From Parasponia andersonii (lineage: Eukaryota; Streptophyta; Magnoliopsida; Rosales; Cannabaceae), in assembly GCA_002914805.1 (NCBI GenBank), contig JXTB01000025.1, positions 734,898 to 798,897 of the forward strand: a stretch of 64,000 nt of DNA. Reading direction: 5' to 3'. The position numbers and the translations under genes are program-made. How positions within the stretch are numbered: the first letter of the stretch is position 1; each line of letters begins with the position of its first letter. The notes beneath the pieces are model-generated. The model did no database searches, was not told the DNA's origin, and saw only the letters and a list, made by a program, of their open reading frames with translations. Below are positions 35,527-48,215 of the stretch, piece by piece.

Positions 35527-37822
35527 TTTTTAACACCTCTCTGTTTAGTCTGTAAGCAGTACTAATGGAGCAAGAAGACAAAGCTTTGCTTTTTTTGTGT
35601 GTGTAAGTGAGAAAAGAATATTTAATGAGTTTCAATGTGATGGTGATCTATAATTGATATAGTAGCTTTAGTTGAGAGAGGAGGAAAGTACAATATTGTA
35701 AATCACCTGGAGACTGCGTATTTGGCGGGTCTTTGAAAATTTACTCAAACCGACCATAGTGCTAGACTGCACAGAAGATTCTTGTCGTCAATTGAGGTTA
35801 GCTTAGTCTAGGATTCTTAAGATTTTGTGTGATGTGTGAGTGTGTGGGAGGAGAGAGTTCGAAATTAGGTAATTTATGTATTAATTTCGTACTAAAAGAT
35901 TATACTAAAGATTTCTGTCCGCCCGGGATATTTATGATCAAAGATCAAAGATCATTGTATTAGGAGAATAAATCACATCAAAGTGTGATATAAGTACTTA
36001 ATTATAGGTATACGTTCGAAGGTACATTTTTGAAGTCTGGAGGAGATGAAAATACATGGAGGGTTGGCGCGACTTCTTCTTCCTTCTTCTCTTCCCAATC
36101 CCAATATTGATAAACTCTCTTGATTTTGCCAAGTTTGATTGATTTTGTATAAAAACTTGGGAGCTTAAAATGCAAAATGCACTTAATTTCCCATTTTTAG
36201 TGTATACAGTTTATGTTAGCAATGAGATCAATAATTTATGGTTGGCTTGGTTTGAACATTTAAAACGAAATGTATTCAGGCCATAAAACCATTGGTAACA
36301 ATAAAACGTCTTTCAAGTACACCACAAATAAATATGGCCACTAGCGTTCTTGTTTCCATTATTAATTAATAATCTCAAAACTACAATGGATCTATGTAAT
36401 CAATAATTAAACAATAGAAAAGTGTACAAAGTCGACACAGAGGGATTTATGGCAACACAATTAATTGTTTTGAATAGTTCTAAATCTGGTTCAAACGAGA
36501 TTAGCCAAATTATTTTTTAAAGCTTCAAATAAAATAAAACTAATAGATTTTTATTATCAACTCCAAGTAGGGATAATAATATAAACCACGGTTATGGATA
36601 TCCATGGTTATTCAATCTGAACAGAAGGGAAAAAACCGCTCCAGCGAAAAAAATGATCAGGACGAAGAATAACCGCACGTTAATATGCATGTATGTGCGG
36701 GAACAGTATTAACATAATTTGTACCGTAACTGCTTCGATATATATATTTATGTAAAAAAATTATTATACATATAAATATCTATTTAATTTTACATTATTT
36801 ATATTTTTATATCTTTGGTAAAATAATGAATTTAGAGAGTTATATATACTTAATATATTTAAATTTTAGAGGTTAAAAATTATTAGTATATTGTTGTGTT
36901 TAATATTTTGTTGATTATTAGAAGAATTTAGTATTTTTTTCTTAAGTTTTTTAATATCTTATTATTATTAATAAGTAATGAGTAATTATGATTTCTTTCG
37001 TTATTCGTTGATTAATATATATAGTCTCTACATCTAAAAAATGACTAATAAAACGTGTATGATATTGCGATTTACTTTCGAGTTTCGAGGATAGAAATGA
37101 TAATTAAAAAATCGTCCCATCCACCCGTTACCATTCTTAACTCCAAACTAAAATTGTTTGCGAAAAATGAAGGGTTGGTTTATTTTTGCGCAGCCCAGCT
37201 TTCCACCTTCGTGGGCTTCATCCCTATTACTACTCCATTCCATTTACATATATGAAAGTAACATGAGGAAAAAAAAGGGATTTGAACCAGTGTACTGTAG
37301 GAGTAAACGTTATAATTTTTATGACTACCCGTCATAAGAGGTCATAAAAAGATCTTAAACTTTATTACTAATTCTAAAAAAGAATCTTGATAAATGGTAC
37401 TAAAAATGTCATTTGAACCACTAAAAAAAAAAAAAAAAATCCTAGATCCCTCCATTTACCTTCGGGTGACCATTCACTAGTTCTCTTGGAGTGTTTGTCC
37501 CACTTTTCAAAATTCGAACACAGAAAAATAGTACCTAGCTTAATTTGCTTTCCTTTCTTTAATTAAGATGTTTTGGAAAGTCCAAAAGTGGTGATATAAT
37601 ATTGACAATTAATAAGAAGGTAAAACGAGTTACCCATTTTAGTTTAGTGGTTAATGTTGGATGAGCTTCATTTATAAATCCGGTTGGGTTCATTGTCATA
37701 AATTGGTAATTAGTTCTGAATTAAAATGCATTATGCTATGGTTTAATGAGATTCATTTGGGCATATGAATTTATGTCGGCTATTCAGCCTCTTCACAACA
37801 ATCAAAGTACAAATGTTTCATA

Positions 37823-38125
37823 CATGTTTTTCTTCTATTGATTCTGAATCCCCTAAATCTTAATAGGGAAACTAATTCCGGATCATCTCATGACTAAAAA
37901 TCCCCCTGCCTGAAGGTTTGAGTGAAATTTATAGTGTCTTGTATCAGTTATTTCACTAGATTACTTAGAGGCTCATGTACGAACTCTTGCGGCTACTTGG
38001 TCTTGACTTATTGCTGGTTTTATTTGTTTATTATTTTCGTTTTCCAGCAATGATTCATCATTTATACGAGTTTTGAGGCGAGGGTGCTGAATGCTGATAC
38101 AACTTCTCTTCTTAAGGTGGCTCTG
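37823..38125 (+). pseudogene. Lipase gene fragment (exon 11, intron 11, start of exon 12)
   Basis: The sequence parallels 31403-31705, including the intron between the two exons, so it arose by DNA duplication and not through an mRNA copy. The P-loop codons of exon 12 are changed and several small deletions break the frame. It lacks all upstream exons and a promoter, and was therefore non-functional from the moment of duplication. Confidence 0.85.
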
Positions 38126-38809
38126 TCCTTACCCAGCTTCCCTTTGAGGCTCGTCTTTGTGTTTGGAACTTAGATTTTTAGAGTCCTCTTGTTTGGATAT
38201 AAATAAAAAATGATAAGAACTTTTTTTACAAGAAAAACGAAAGTTCTATTTGATGTGATGTTTTAATATATAAAATTTTGACATATTAATTAGTAAAGTC
38301 AAATGTTTTATAATAAAGTTTGATAAAATTTCAGGACCCTGCAATTTTTTTCCCCGCTCCAAAATCTAGATTCCTGTATTTAAATTTTGGAATTGGGCGA
38401 GGATTCAAGCTTTGGACCCTCCATATTGAAAGAAAAGTGTGACTACACCAAATTCTTTGCAACTACGATTTAAAATTTCTTCTAAAGTACACATTTTCGC
38501 TTTCAAGAGATGCAAATGCCGGATTCAAATATAGCTTGTTGGAACTATGCCAAAAGGAAGGGCAAATGTTTTTCACACGTAAGACGCCAGATTAAAAGAT
38601 TTAGCATAAGTGATGTAGAGATTATATATATGACAAAACAAGTAACACAAATCACTTTAAGGTCTCAAAACTACAAAATGATATTATTTGGTAATTGATC
38701 TCCAGATACAAATTAAGAATGATAAAGTTGTAGTATGAGCTCCAAGTAACAACTATAGCAAGAAACAGAGACCTCCTTTTGGAGAAGTCGAAAGCAAATG
38801 GCACAGTGA

Positions 38810-39986
38810 TCACCGAGCACAACAAGAGAGATTAAACTTACTTTGCTTGTCTGCCCCGTTCTTAACCAGGCTGACTCGATTAACTGACAACTCGGCCTTA
38901 TAAGAATCAGAATTTAGGACTTTCCTGCTGATATTATTGTAAATATCCCTAATAACCATCTCAAAAGCTGTTTGAACATTAGTAGATTCAAGTGCAGATG
39001 TCTCCATAAAGAATAAGCCTTCTTCTTCAGCAAAGCTTTTGCCTTCATCCACGCTTACATCTCTTATGTTCTCCAAATCACATTTGTTCCCCACTAACAT
39101 CCTCGCCATTGCCGTATCGCAATGAACTGTAAAAGATCATTCATGGACCAATTGGCTATTCGATAAGCATCAAATGAGATTGCAAAAGATGATGCACTAT
39201 AAAATAAATAAATAACTAAAAATCACAAAAAAAATGTTTTCTACGAGATTCAAAAATATGTTCTAAAGATCCTTTTGGCACAAAATTAAGTTAGTTGAAA
39301 TGGGATCCCAAAGAAGGATTTTTATCACTTACATGAGATGCCTTAATTTTCTACAACAAAAATCTCAGCTGCATTCATGTTCTTCAGTTAGTGTTAGAAG
39401 CAGTAATCATCAAAATTATTAGCAACCCAGAAGCTCATAACACCCAATTATACTAAAGAGAACCACCCCCCCCCCCCCAAAAAAAAAAAAAGCTGCTTCA
39501 CAACATTGGTGAGGCAATTAGTCAAAGGGCAAATTCAAGACCAAACCAAATGGGTTAACTCTATCAAACGACTCTCTCTAATGAAATATGAGTACCCATA
39601 AAAATTGAATTGAAATGGATAACATCTATAAATGTGACTATAACAAACTCACTGCTAAGCTCATCGAGCCAACGCTTGACACTCTCGAAGGTGGTCCTGC
39701 GACTGATATCGTAAACGACGAGTGCACCAACGGCGCCACGATAGTAAGCGGAGGTGACAGCCCTGAAACGCTCTTGGCCAGCGGTGTCCCAGATCTGGGC
39801 CTTGACCTCTTTTCCATCGATATCGACAACCTGGGTCTGGAACTCGACCCCAATTGTGGCCTTTGAGTTGTGGTCGAACTCGTTGCGAGCGAACCTCGAG
39901 AGCAGGTTGGACTTGCCCACTGCTGAGTCTCCAATCAACACTATCTTGAACAAATACTCCTCCCCAGCTTGCTCCTCCTCCGCCAT
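38810..39986 (-). CDS. RABA5b: RAB GTPase, RABA5 subfamily
   Basis: Two exons, 39986-39653 and 39126-38810, split in codon 112 by a GT-AG intron, give 216 residues. G-box motifs: P-loop GDSAVGKS (19-26), DTAGQE (67-72), NKCD (125-128) and ETSAL (about 155). The protein ends in CCAR, a double-Cys prenylation signal. The effector region [10 protein letters not shown] and the exon position are those of plant RAB11/RABA genes, and [12 protein letters not shown] near the end points to RABA5, probably RABA5b judging from its place next to the lipase gene. RABA proteins act in post-Golgi, trans-Golgi-network to plasma-membrane or recycling traffic. The intron contains a C13/A14 homopolymer block near 39466-39492, and the 5' leader a CTCTA repeat near 40003-40020. 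It is the surviving copy of a tandem pair. Confidence 0.95.
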
Positions 39987-40944
39987 TTTTAATTAACAAC
40001 CTCTACTCTACTCTACTCTACACCTGTTAATTACTCTCTAACTTTGCTCTGTACTTTTTTTTTTGGGGGGAGGGTGGTGAGTTAGTGAGTATTAATGTGG
40101 AAACTTTTGGGGTTTGGCTTTGGAGGTGAGGAAAGTAAGTGTAGACACACTGCGTAATTGGCGGGTTTTTATTATTTTATTGCTCAATATTTTTTTTCTT
40201 TGGGCTTTAACGCGTAGAGCTAGATTTAAAAAAGAGAAAAAATAAAGTTATTTTTTCTTTCTTTTAGGGAAAAAAAGACAAAAGAAGAAGAAGAAAAATT
40301 ACACAACATCATTTATGTACACTTAGTAATCCCTAATTTAACAAAATAAATACGTAAATAAAATAAAATGATGTTAGGACTACTTTATTTTTTATCACTG
40401 TGAACTCTATTAAAATATATCACGTGTGTCCTATAGCAGTCTTCATAATATAATAAACATCCCCCAAGAAAACTTATTATTGTTTATTAAATTTTCGTTT
40501 AATAAACAATTTGTCTATATTAGAACCACGATTTTTGTTTAAGTGAAAAAATAACATAAATGAATGAAAATTTGATTGATTTCTTTGTTTTTATTTTTAA
40601 TTATTTGCTTTTTTTTTTTTGTTTAGGGCAGTACTGTCTTTTAACTTTAACGTAAATTTAAGGCCTAAGGGTGTTACCGTGTTAGTGACATGCCCGTTTT
40701 AGTTGTGGATATGGTTTATGTAACATATTTATATGTTCATGTCTAAAGAGCTTTGTTCTACTGTGCTATCGAAAAGCTTTATTTATAAATGCCGTCGAGT
40801 TAGTTCAGTCATGAATTGGTTACTTCTTGAATTGAAATACCTTATGCCATGATTTAAGGGATATTTATTTCAGAATATTATTAATTTATGACAGCTATTC
40901 AGCCTCTTCACTACAATCAAAGAAAAATGTCTCATACTTTATCA

Positions 40945-42150
40945 TGTTTTTTGTTTCCTTAAGAGCTAATACTCAAATAATTTCTTCGGGAAGCATGAAT
41001 TTATCACTAAATTGTTTATTGCAAAACTTCTTTTTTTTTTCCCCTTTTTTTTTTTTTGTTTGCGTGAAGTTGTTGTGAATAAATGACTTCATAAATGTAC
41101 ATAACATCCGTGTTTAATTAAGGCAACAAACTAAGTCAAGTTCATAACTTATTTGATTTAATAATATGGGGCTAATAGCTTTCATACCACTTACGGATTT
41201 ACCTACACGATACTTGAGTAATATTTAATTTATTGTGTGATGCAATGGCTCATTACACTAATGATCATAGGAATTACATCGAAGTGCAGATAGAAAATAT
41301 TCTTCTTCTTTTTAGATCGAAAAAGAAAACAAAATGAAGATAATGAAAATTTGGTAAGAGAAATTATCTAGTAATTTAATTTAATATTGGCATTTTGCTA
41401 TCATGATTTGAGGACGTATATTAACGTTTTATCAAGCCAAATATCACATATTTCCTTCTTTTTTGCTGAACTGATATTAAGCTAGTTGTAGACTATAGGG
41501 CATGGTGCCATAATTGGAAGAATAGGACCATTTCACAAGGACCACACAGCAACAATATTTGTGGTGCAAGACAAAACAAAATGATAAGAAAAAAGGAGAA
41601 AACAGAATTAAATGGACCGCTGATTTGTCACTGCAATCCATTATCATTTGTTTGCAACCATTGTTGGGTAATTGGGTTTCTCTAATATATCCAGCAACCG
41701 ACTCAAATAAAACCAAAAGTCTGGTTCAGTTTAAGCTCCTTCATTCAAGCTTAGCTTCCCTTTTTTTTTTTTTTTCTCTCCTCCTTATATTAAAAAAAGA
41801 AGTCATCGACTCCAGAATATATATCGAACTTGAACTACACAAGTAGCCAAAAACTCGGTAATATTTCAAAATGCAAGGAATTGAAATGTCACGTATGTCT
41901 TTCAAAAAAAAAAAAAAAGAAATGCCACTTATGAAATTCTCGTTTGATATTTTTCATCCATGCTAGTCCAATTGGCCCTTTAGTTTGGTCTAATGGCCAT
42001 TGAAGGAGCTTTAAGTCAAAATTCAACGATCTAATAAAAGCAATGACGCACTGTTATGCATATAAAGTCAAGAGGCACATTTCCAAAGTCTTTCTCCTAT
42101 TGCGGCGCTTGATTTTGATTATTGTTGCACTAAATAGCTTTTTTGGAGTA
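40945..42150. other. Intergenic region, no gene seen
   Basis: AT-rich sequence with T and A runs (41029-41058, 41761-41776, 41904-41918). No open frame with a family signature. Confidence 0.6.
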
Positions 42151-43337
42151 TTGGTATAATTTTTATCAGCTGTCTACATATCTCTGAACTGCCGATGCTG
42201 TTCCTATCAACTGTCCATGTATTCTCGTTATCTCAGAGTACTTTTGACTTCAAGTCAGATCAGAAAGGCAGGAGTGACCACCTGCAAAGACTCTCTGATG
42301 CTTAAGTCAAATATTTATTCATGAGATTGAGTAGCAAAAATTAAGTTTTTCTCTTGTTTATAAATTTTATATATCTCTCTATCTCTATATCTCCCTCTCA
42401 CGAGGACGTATGGCTTATATATATATATATATAGTGCTGGAACTGAGAACTTTCTGGCTCTCAATCTCAGGATCGAGTACCTTTTCTCATCATGACTTAT
42501 TCTAAAAATCATGGGCCGTGGTTACCGTAATTTCCCTTGTATCATCATGACCTGCTTTCCACCATCCCCTATGGCTCGAGCCTAGTGGGGGCGAGACTTT
42601 GACAAACCGCCGTCTTATCAGGACAGTCTGCCTAATGCGCACATCTACCCAGGATTGCATTAAATGCCTTGTCTGGGTTTGGAGCAGCGCGTTGCCTCCA
42701 ATGATCTTCTGGCGGAAGACCCTTGAGGCTCATGACCCCCAGTTGTCGAGGTAAGAATTAGATTGGGCTGAACTTATCCAGGGTCTAGGATGGATTCGGC
42801 ACTGGCCTCTGACAACCCACAGGCCCATACGGTATTACGTGCGACTCGTGTGGCTTTTAAGCAGTCCTTCTGGATACGTGTCGGACGGTGTTCCCCTTGT
42901 CACTTGTTCCACCACTTAACCGTCCACATAGTACATAATCTAGGAGCGGGCCCCCCAATTGCCCCAATTTCCCTATTTGATGGATTCGCATCTATTAAGT
43001 GGGGAAATCGTGCCTCCAGTCCACCAATTTGAAGGGTACGCGTGGCTCACTACTATCATTATTCCCTAATTACTGATATTGGTGCATGCTATCCCGTGTC
43101 ACGATTTTTTCAAATTTTGAAATTCTAATGCTTCCGATTTCCTCGTATTGTTCTCCTCTAGGGAAAACTCTTCAGCTTCTCCTCTATAAAAACTGCACTT
43201 GCACTAATTTCTTACTTTACCTAAACTCAAGTGCTTCTGCTTCCTTTCTTTCAAAATTTCTGACCTTCTCGAATTTTAGGGTTCTCGAGTCCTCCTTTTT
43301 CTCGAGACTTCTGCCCTCTTCGATCACATCCACGACA

Positions 43338-43787
43338 ATGCCTCCGAACCAGAGTCAGAAACTCTGCCCCTTTGCGGATTCTGAGTTGGGCTCATTAAGG
43401 AGGCAACTCTATTTCCTTGGCGGAGTCACCTTACAAAGGGTCGAAGACCCGACAGACTGGTACCTTCGCCCCTCTGCCCCCGAAGGCTCCATCGTCCTGG
43501 GGAGAAAACATCTAGAATGGCTGCGGTTTCCCCTTCCTCTCCTAGTCCACCAGTTCTTCAGCCTGACGGGGATTCACCCGATGTAGTTGAATGCCAATGG
43601 GGTCATGATCCTGATGGGGTTCTCTGCTCTGTCGGTCCTTCTCAACGTGCATATCGACCTGGAGGTAGTCTTCTATGCCTACAAGCTCATCCTCATCCCC
43701 AAAAAGAGCTCTTACTCTACTTTCTACCTCCAGCTACTTCCGGGGCACCACGTTTTCTGGGGTTTGCTGAGGTTGGATAAGCAGTGA
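43338..43787 (+). other. Part of the fossil: plant gypsy-type transposon domain (PF04195-like)
   Basis: The open region begins MPPNQSQKLCPFADSE and continues through stretches typical of the domain named putative gypsy type transposon in plants (PPLLVHQFF-like and LNANGVMILMGF-like segments). It is a broken element part, not a host gene. A TATA-like box lies about 150 bp upstream. Confidence 0.5.
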
Positions 43788-45539
43788 GATTCTCACTCTA
43801 AGCTGTACGCTGTCGAAGGGGCGTGGTGCTCTCCTTGGGTGAACGGGGAGCGTTTTCAAATCTCTCTATTTTTTCTGCAAAGTAAGTACTGAGTTATGCT
43901 TTGATTTTTGGGTCTGTATGAGCTTTGCCCATTTTTACTCATAATATCTGGCCTCGTGCAGCCTCTGTGGAGGAAAACAGGTACGAGCCACGACCGTCGG
44001 TGGGGTAACTTAAGGAGCTAGAGGGGGTCCTCGTCTTTGGATCCTCTGGGGATTGTCGATATATTCAGGTTGTTCTGAATCCCCAGGTGATGAATATGAT
44101 GCCGAGGATAGTCTCTCATCTCCTATTCCCGCTGGACACGTGGGTCATCTCCAAGCACCTCTGGAGCTAGCTTGACACTTTGGCTCTGAACTAGTTATGC
44201 CGAGATGAGCAGAGTCGCATCGCCATGGTGGGTAGTCAGATCACGGCCTCGAGCCAGCTGGCAGGCCCCAACGACTTGGTGGTGCCGACCAGCCATGAGC
44301 ATGAAAAGGCGGTGAAGCTTATGACTGAGGAGTGCATCAGGTTTCGAAACGAGGAGGTTGCTACCCCCAAAAGGTTAAGGGTGAGTTTATTCTATACCTT
44401 GAGGCTTCGTCGATTAGGTCATGGGTGTGTTCTAATAAGATCGTTCGCCCTTGCAGGTTCGGACGCTGGCTCTTCGACAGATCCCTCCTCGGCCAAGTGG
44501 AGTACCATCGTCCATAGAGCCCGATCCAAGGTCCCCACCAGTCGGCATCTGGTGGTGTCCTTTGAGGACGAGGTCGGGGGGCAGGGAGTTGTCGCCCCAA
44601 GAATGGGCTCGGACGACGAGCCAGAGGGTCTGTTTATATCCGAGGGTAAAGCACTCGTGGTGCCTTCTCCCGAGGCAGTTAGGCCCGCGACTCAGGAGAC
44701 GCTGACCATAAAGATTATGTATGGCAAAGGGACGCCTTCGAGCCTGCCAGAGGAGCTTGCTGCACCAACTTCTTCCGCCCCCAGCTCTGGCTTGAAGGTG
44801 GGCGCGGGGTCTGGTACTGCTCCCTCCCATGGGGAGATTGCTGAGCTCAGCGAAGGAGCTCCAAGGCTGAAGTCTCGACTGTCTTCCCCTCCTCTAGTCC
44901 CTATGAAGCAGGGTCGTGAAGTCGACCTGTCCGAGGGAGAGGAAAGCCCGGCGGGGAAGAAAGGCAGAGCTGCTCACTCTTCCGACAGTGACAATGACGG
45001 GGCTACATTAATCATCATAAGGAGAAGAAGGTCTGCACGTGGTGGCCTGTCTAAGCACGTTAGTCAAGACAAGACCGAAAAATTACAGCCAGGCGGGTCT
45101 CCAAGGGATGTGGTAGCCGAGGCTGGTGAAGTGGCAACAGTCGTGAGGGCTCCTTCTGCTAAGGGTGCGCCATCTCTAGCTGTTGCCGAAGGAGCGCTTG
45201 GGGACACCCTGCTTTCTACCGCCCCCACCTCTGCCACTTCGGGAGTGTCAAAAGAATCTACTGGAGTGCGTTTAGCGGGGGGAGAAGGTGTCCTCACGGT
45301 CGGCGGAGTGAAGTCGCATTCCTCGGATGTGGATGATGCCCCGGGAGAGGGTCCAGCCACGGAGTTCGAGCTGGAGGCACTCTCCCTAGAGAACATAGGG
45401 CTCGTTGCTGGTTGCAGCATTACGCAGGTTTGGCTTGTCTGGCTATTACCTCCATGTTTTCGGTATTTTTGCTGAACATTGGCTTTTTTTTTTTAAAATT
45501 ATATTCTGAAGCTAGCTGTCGTCCAGTTTTTCTATTCTT

Positions 45540-46624
45540 CTCGTGTCGGTGAGCTGATCGGGCAGTTAAATGCCCGTGCTATGGCGGCCGAGCGGAGCGA
45601 AGTCGCCCTTACCGCATTGAGGGCGGACTTTGACCTATATCGGAGCCTGGACGAGGCTAGGGTCAGTAGCGTGGTGGCCCATGCTTTGATTGTCGAGAAG
45701 GCCAGACATGAAGAACTGGTCGCCAAGTTGGCCGAGGCAGAGAGGAAGGTCCAGTCTCTCAAAGATGAGGTCCCGGCTCTGCGCTCGGAGGTTGAGACTG
45801 CCAGGTTGGCCTAAGCCGAGCTCAAGGTCAAAGAGCAAGAGCTGTAGAGCATAGGGGTTGAGATAGAGCTGGCTTTCATTGCTCGTGACAGAGTCGTTGG
45901 CGAGGCTAAGGAGGTGAGGAAAGCCGAAGTGAAAGCCAAGTTAGAGGCTCATTCCCTATAGCACATACTCAACCAGTTCAATGAGGTAATCCGACATCTC
46001 TATTTGGATCAATATAAACTGATGGAAGCTCACGTGGAGCTATCTCGTAAGTGCGGTGAAGATCTCATCGATATCAACACTTTTTTGATCGACTTGTCCC
46101 AGTGACAAGCGGAACTGAGGCTAGCAGTGCTAAGGGATAGGCTAGCAGACACAGAGAAGCTGAATATAATGTACCAGAGGCAGGTGGACATTCTTTCTGC
46201 AGAGAGCTATAGGTCTGGCTGGAAGAACATGGAATCTGAGAGCCACGTGGAGGTGGTGATACCAGACTAGTTTGATGAGCAAAAGGATATCAAGAGGGAC
46301 CATTACTCCGTCAGATACTACATGCAGCAGTTAGGGGATGAGATTAACATCGTGTACCCTGCTGATATACTGAAGATACTTGACAAAGAGATTGACGGGC
46401 CCTCGACATCTGCCTTAGCCACTAAAGGGATAGTGCATGCTTCTGATCTACCAGAACAAGCTATGGAGGTTCCTGAGGGTCAGCCTGATCCTAATACTTC
46501 AACTGGCAGAGGGTCAAGTGCAGTCGTCCTGTCTAGCAACGACTCTGAACCTGACGTGTCGTTCTCTAACGAGGTTTGGCCAAGTGTCGAAGTTGGCGTC
46601 TCTCCCCCCCTCGGAGGTAATTAG
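45540..46624 (+). other. Part of the fossil: coiled-coil accessory region
   Basis: Heptad-rich charged sequence (for example AEAERKVQSLKDEVPALRSE) followed by an acidic, Ser/Pro-rich tail. In plant Ty3/Gypsy Tat-lineage accessory ORFs, a coiled coil commonly follows the N-terminal domain. Broken. Confidence 0.5.
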
Positions 46625-47283
46625 GGACCTTCGCTCTTTTGTGTACTTGTAAAATACTAACTGTGCAGTGTAAAGCTGACACTCATTACAAGCATATGTT
46701 TAAATAATAAAAACGGTGTACTTTTCTCATATTTATTCTGTTTTTCTTTTCCTGTTGCCCGCATTCGTGGTCAGGGTCGGATATCATATACGATGCTATT
46801 CCCTTGTCTGCAGTTCGGCTGACCTCTGGGTCTAGCCCAATCATATATGATTTGGAGTTATTAGTGAATTCCCCCGTGCTATGACTGACAATATTAGCTC
46901 CGAATATCAGGATGTAAGTTTTGGCTTGTATGGCTTTGAGGATGTATAATTACTATTATGACTTGTCTTAGCAGAATTTGATCCGGGCGTATGGCTGGAC
47001 TTCTCCGACCCTAAATGGGAACGCGCCAAGAACCAGCTCCAGGGATTAGTTGACTCCTACTTAGACCTATCGCTACAGAAGAAAAGGCCTGGGCTCGGCT
47101 CTCACCGGGAGCAAACATGGCATTATCACTCCGACGTATCCTTGCGAGTTCGTCCAAAACCTGCTCCCGACAGATAGAGATACATGGTCTGTGTCCCTGT
47201 CGACCACACACTCTATAATTTAAGCAATAATAAATAGAATTTAGTTTTAAATTCTGTCTTCGTGTTTGGTCTTATCTGGGTCT

Positions 47284-47495
47284 GCTTCTAATGGGCAAAT
47301 CCTATAGGGTCTACTTCCAATCTATGCGTAGCTAAAGTGCTCTCTAGGGAGGGTCTACTTCCAACGGGTAGACCCTGGCTCTTTATACCTTTGGCCTATG
47401 CGTAGTTAAGGTGCTCCCTGGGGAGGGTATACTTCCAACGGGTAGACCCTGGCCCCGTTTACCTTTAGCCTACGCGTAGCTAAGGTGCTCTATGA
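47284..47495 (+). repeat. 74-bp tandem repeat, about 2.8 copies
   Basis: The marker ATGCGTAGYTAA recurs at 47324, 47398 and 47472, an exact 74-bp spacing. The unit also contains GGGTCTACTTCCAACGGG. Located between the coiled-coil region and the 112-bp array. Confidence 0.88.
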
Positions 47496-47499
47496 GGAA

Positions 47500-48215
47500 G
47501 GTCTTATCACTCAATTCTTTCCCATCGTGCAGGTGTTTCTTGAGGGTCGGCAGCAAGTTTTTGTTGCTCGGCCTGTCACTCTTCGTACAATCTCTCGAGT
47601 TATCGGCAAGCATTTTATTGCACGATGTGATCCCCGTTGTACGATCTTTAATGAAGTCTGCTGGTAGGCATTCTATTGCACAGCTCGTTCCTCCTCGTAC
47701 GTTTTCTCGAGCCATCGACAAGTATTTTATTATGCGATGTGATTCCTATAGTACGATCTTTATTGAGGTCTGCTGATAAGCATTTTATTGCACAGCTTAT
47801 TCCTCCTCGTATGTTTTCTCGGGCTATTAGCGAATATTTTATTGCACGATATGATTCCCATAGTACAATCTTTATTGAGGTCTGCAGACAAGCATTTTAT
47901 TGCGTAGCTCATTCCTTCTTGTACGTTCTCTCGGGCCATCGGCAAGCATTTTATTGCGCGATGTGATTCCCATAGTACGATCTTTATTGAGGTCTGCTGG
48001 CAAGCATTTTATTGCACAGCTCGTTCCTCCTCGTAGGTTTTCTCAGGCCATCGGCAAGCATTTTATTGCGCGATGTGATTCCCATAATACGATCTTTATT
48101 GAGGTCTACTGGCAAGCATTTTATTGCACAGCTCATTCCTCCTCGTACGTTTTCTCGAGCCATCGGTAAATATTTTATTATGCGATGTGATTCCCATAGT
48201 ATGATCTTTATTCGC
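47500..48215 (+). repeat. 112-bp tandem array with 58/54-bp internal half-units
   Basis: CATTTTATTG-type markers fall at 47611, 47723, 47835, 47947, 48059 and 48171 (all 112 bp apart) and at 47669, 47781, 47893, 48005 and 48117 (also 112 bp apart). Each 112-bp unit therefore consists of two related halves of 58 and 54 bp, one with GCGATGTGATTCCCATAG and one with CACAGCTCRTTCCTCCTCG. A diverged half-unit precedes at about 47557. This is a higher-order repeat of the kind seen in the variable 3' noncoding part of Tat/Ogre elements. Confidence 0.93.

Larger units (their letters stand above)
31403..40944. repeat. Tandem duplication unit spanning lipase 3' part, RABA5 gene and RAB upstream region
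   Basis: Unit A (about 31403-37822) and unit B (about 37823-40944) match in order: lipase exon 11 to exon 12 (31403-31705 with 37823-38120), lipase 3' flank (33765-33990 with 38500-38850), the RAB genes (33960-35526 with 38810-39986), and RAB distal upstream sequence (37626-37822 with about 40755-40944). The join is at about 37822, where RAB upstream sequence runs directly into lipase exon 11 sequence. Unit B is now about half as long, mainly through loss of lipase introns and exons. The intervening stretches 35530-37600 and 40050-40750 hold no gene that I can support. Confidence 0.82.

Noticed and set aside
44225-45475. 416-residue open frame that might be a host gene
   Set aside because: It lies between two other retroelement-derived regions, is low in complexity, and fits the linker of the accessory ORF of the same fossil.
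47500-48215. Regular direct repeats that might suggest a CRISPR array
   Set aside because: The units are contiguous without unique spacers, the DNA is plant nuclear, and the array lies within retroelement sequence. It is a tandem repeat.
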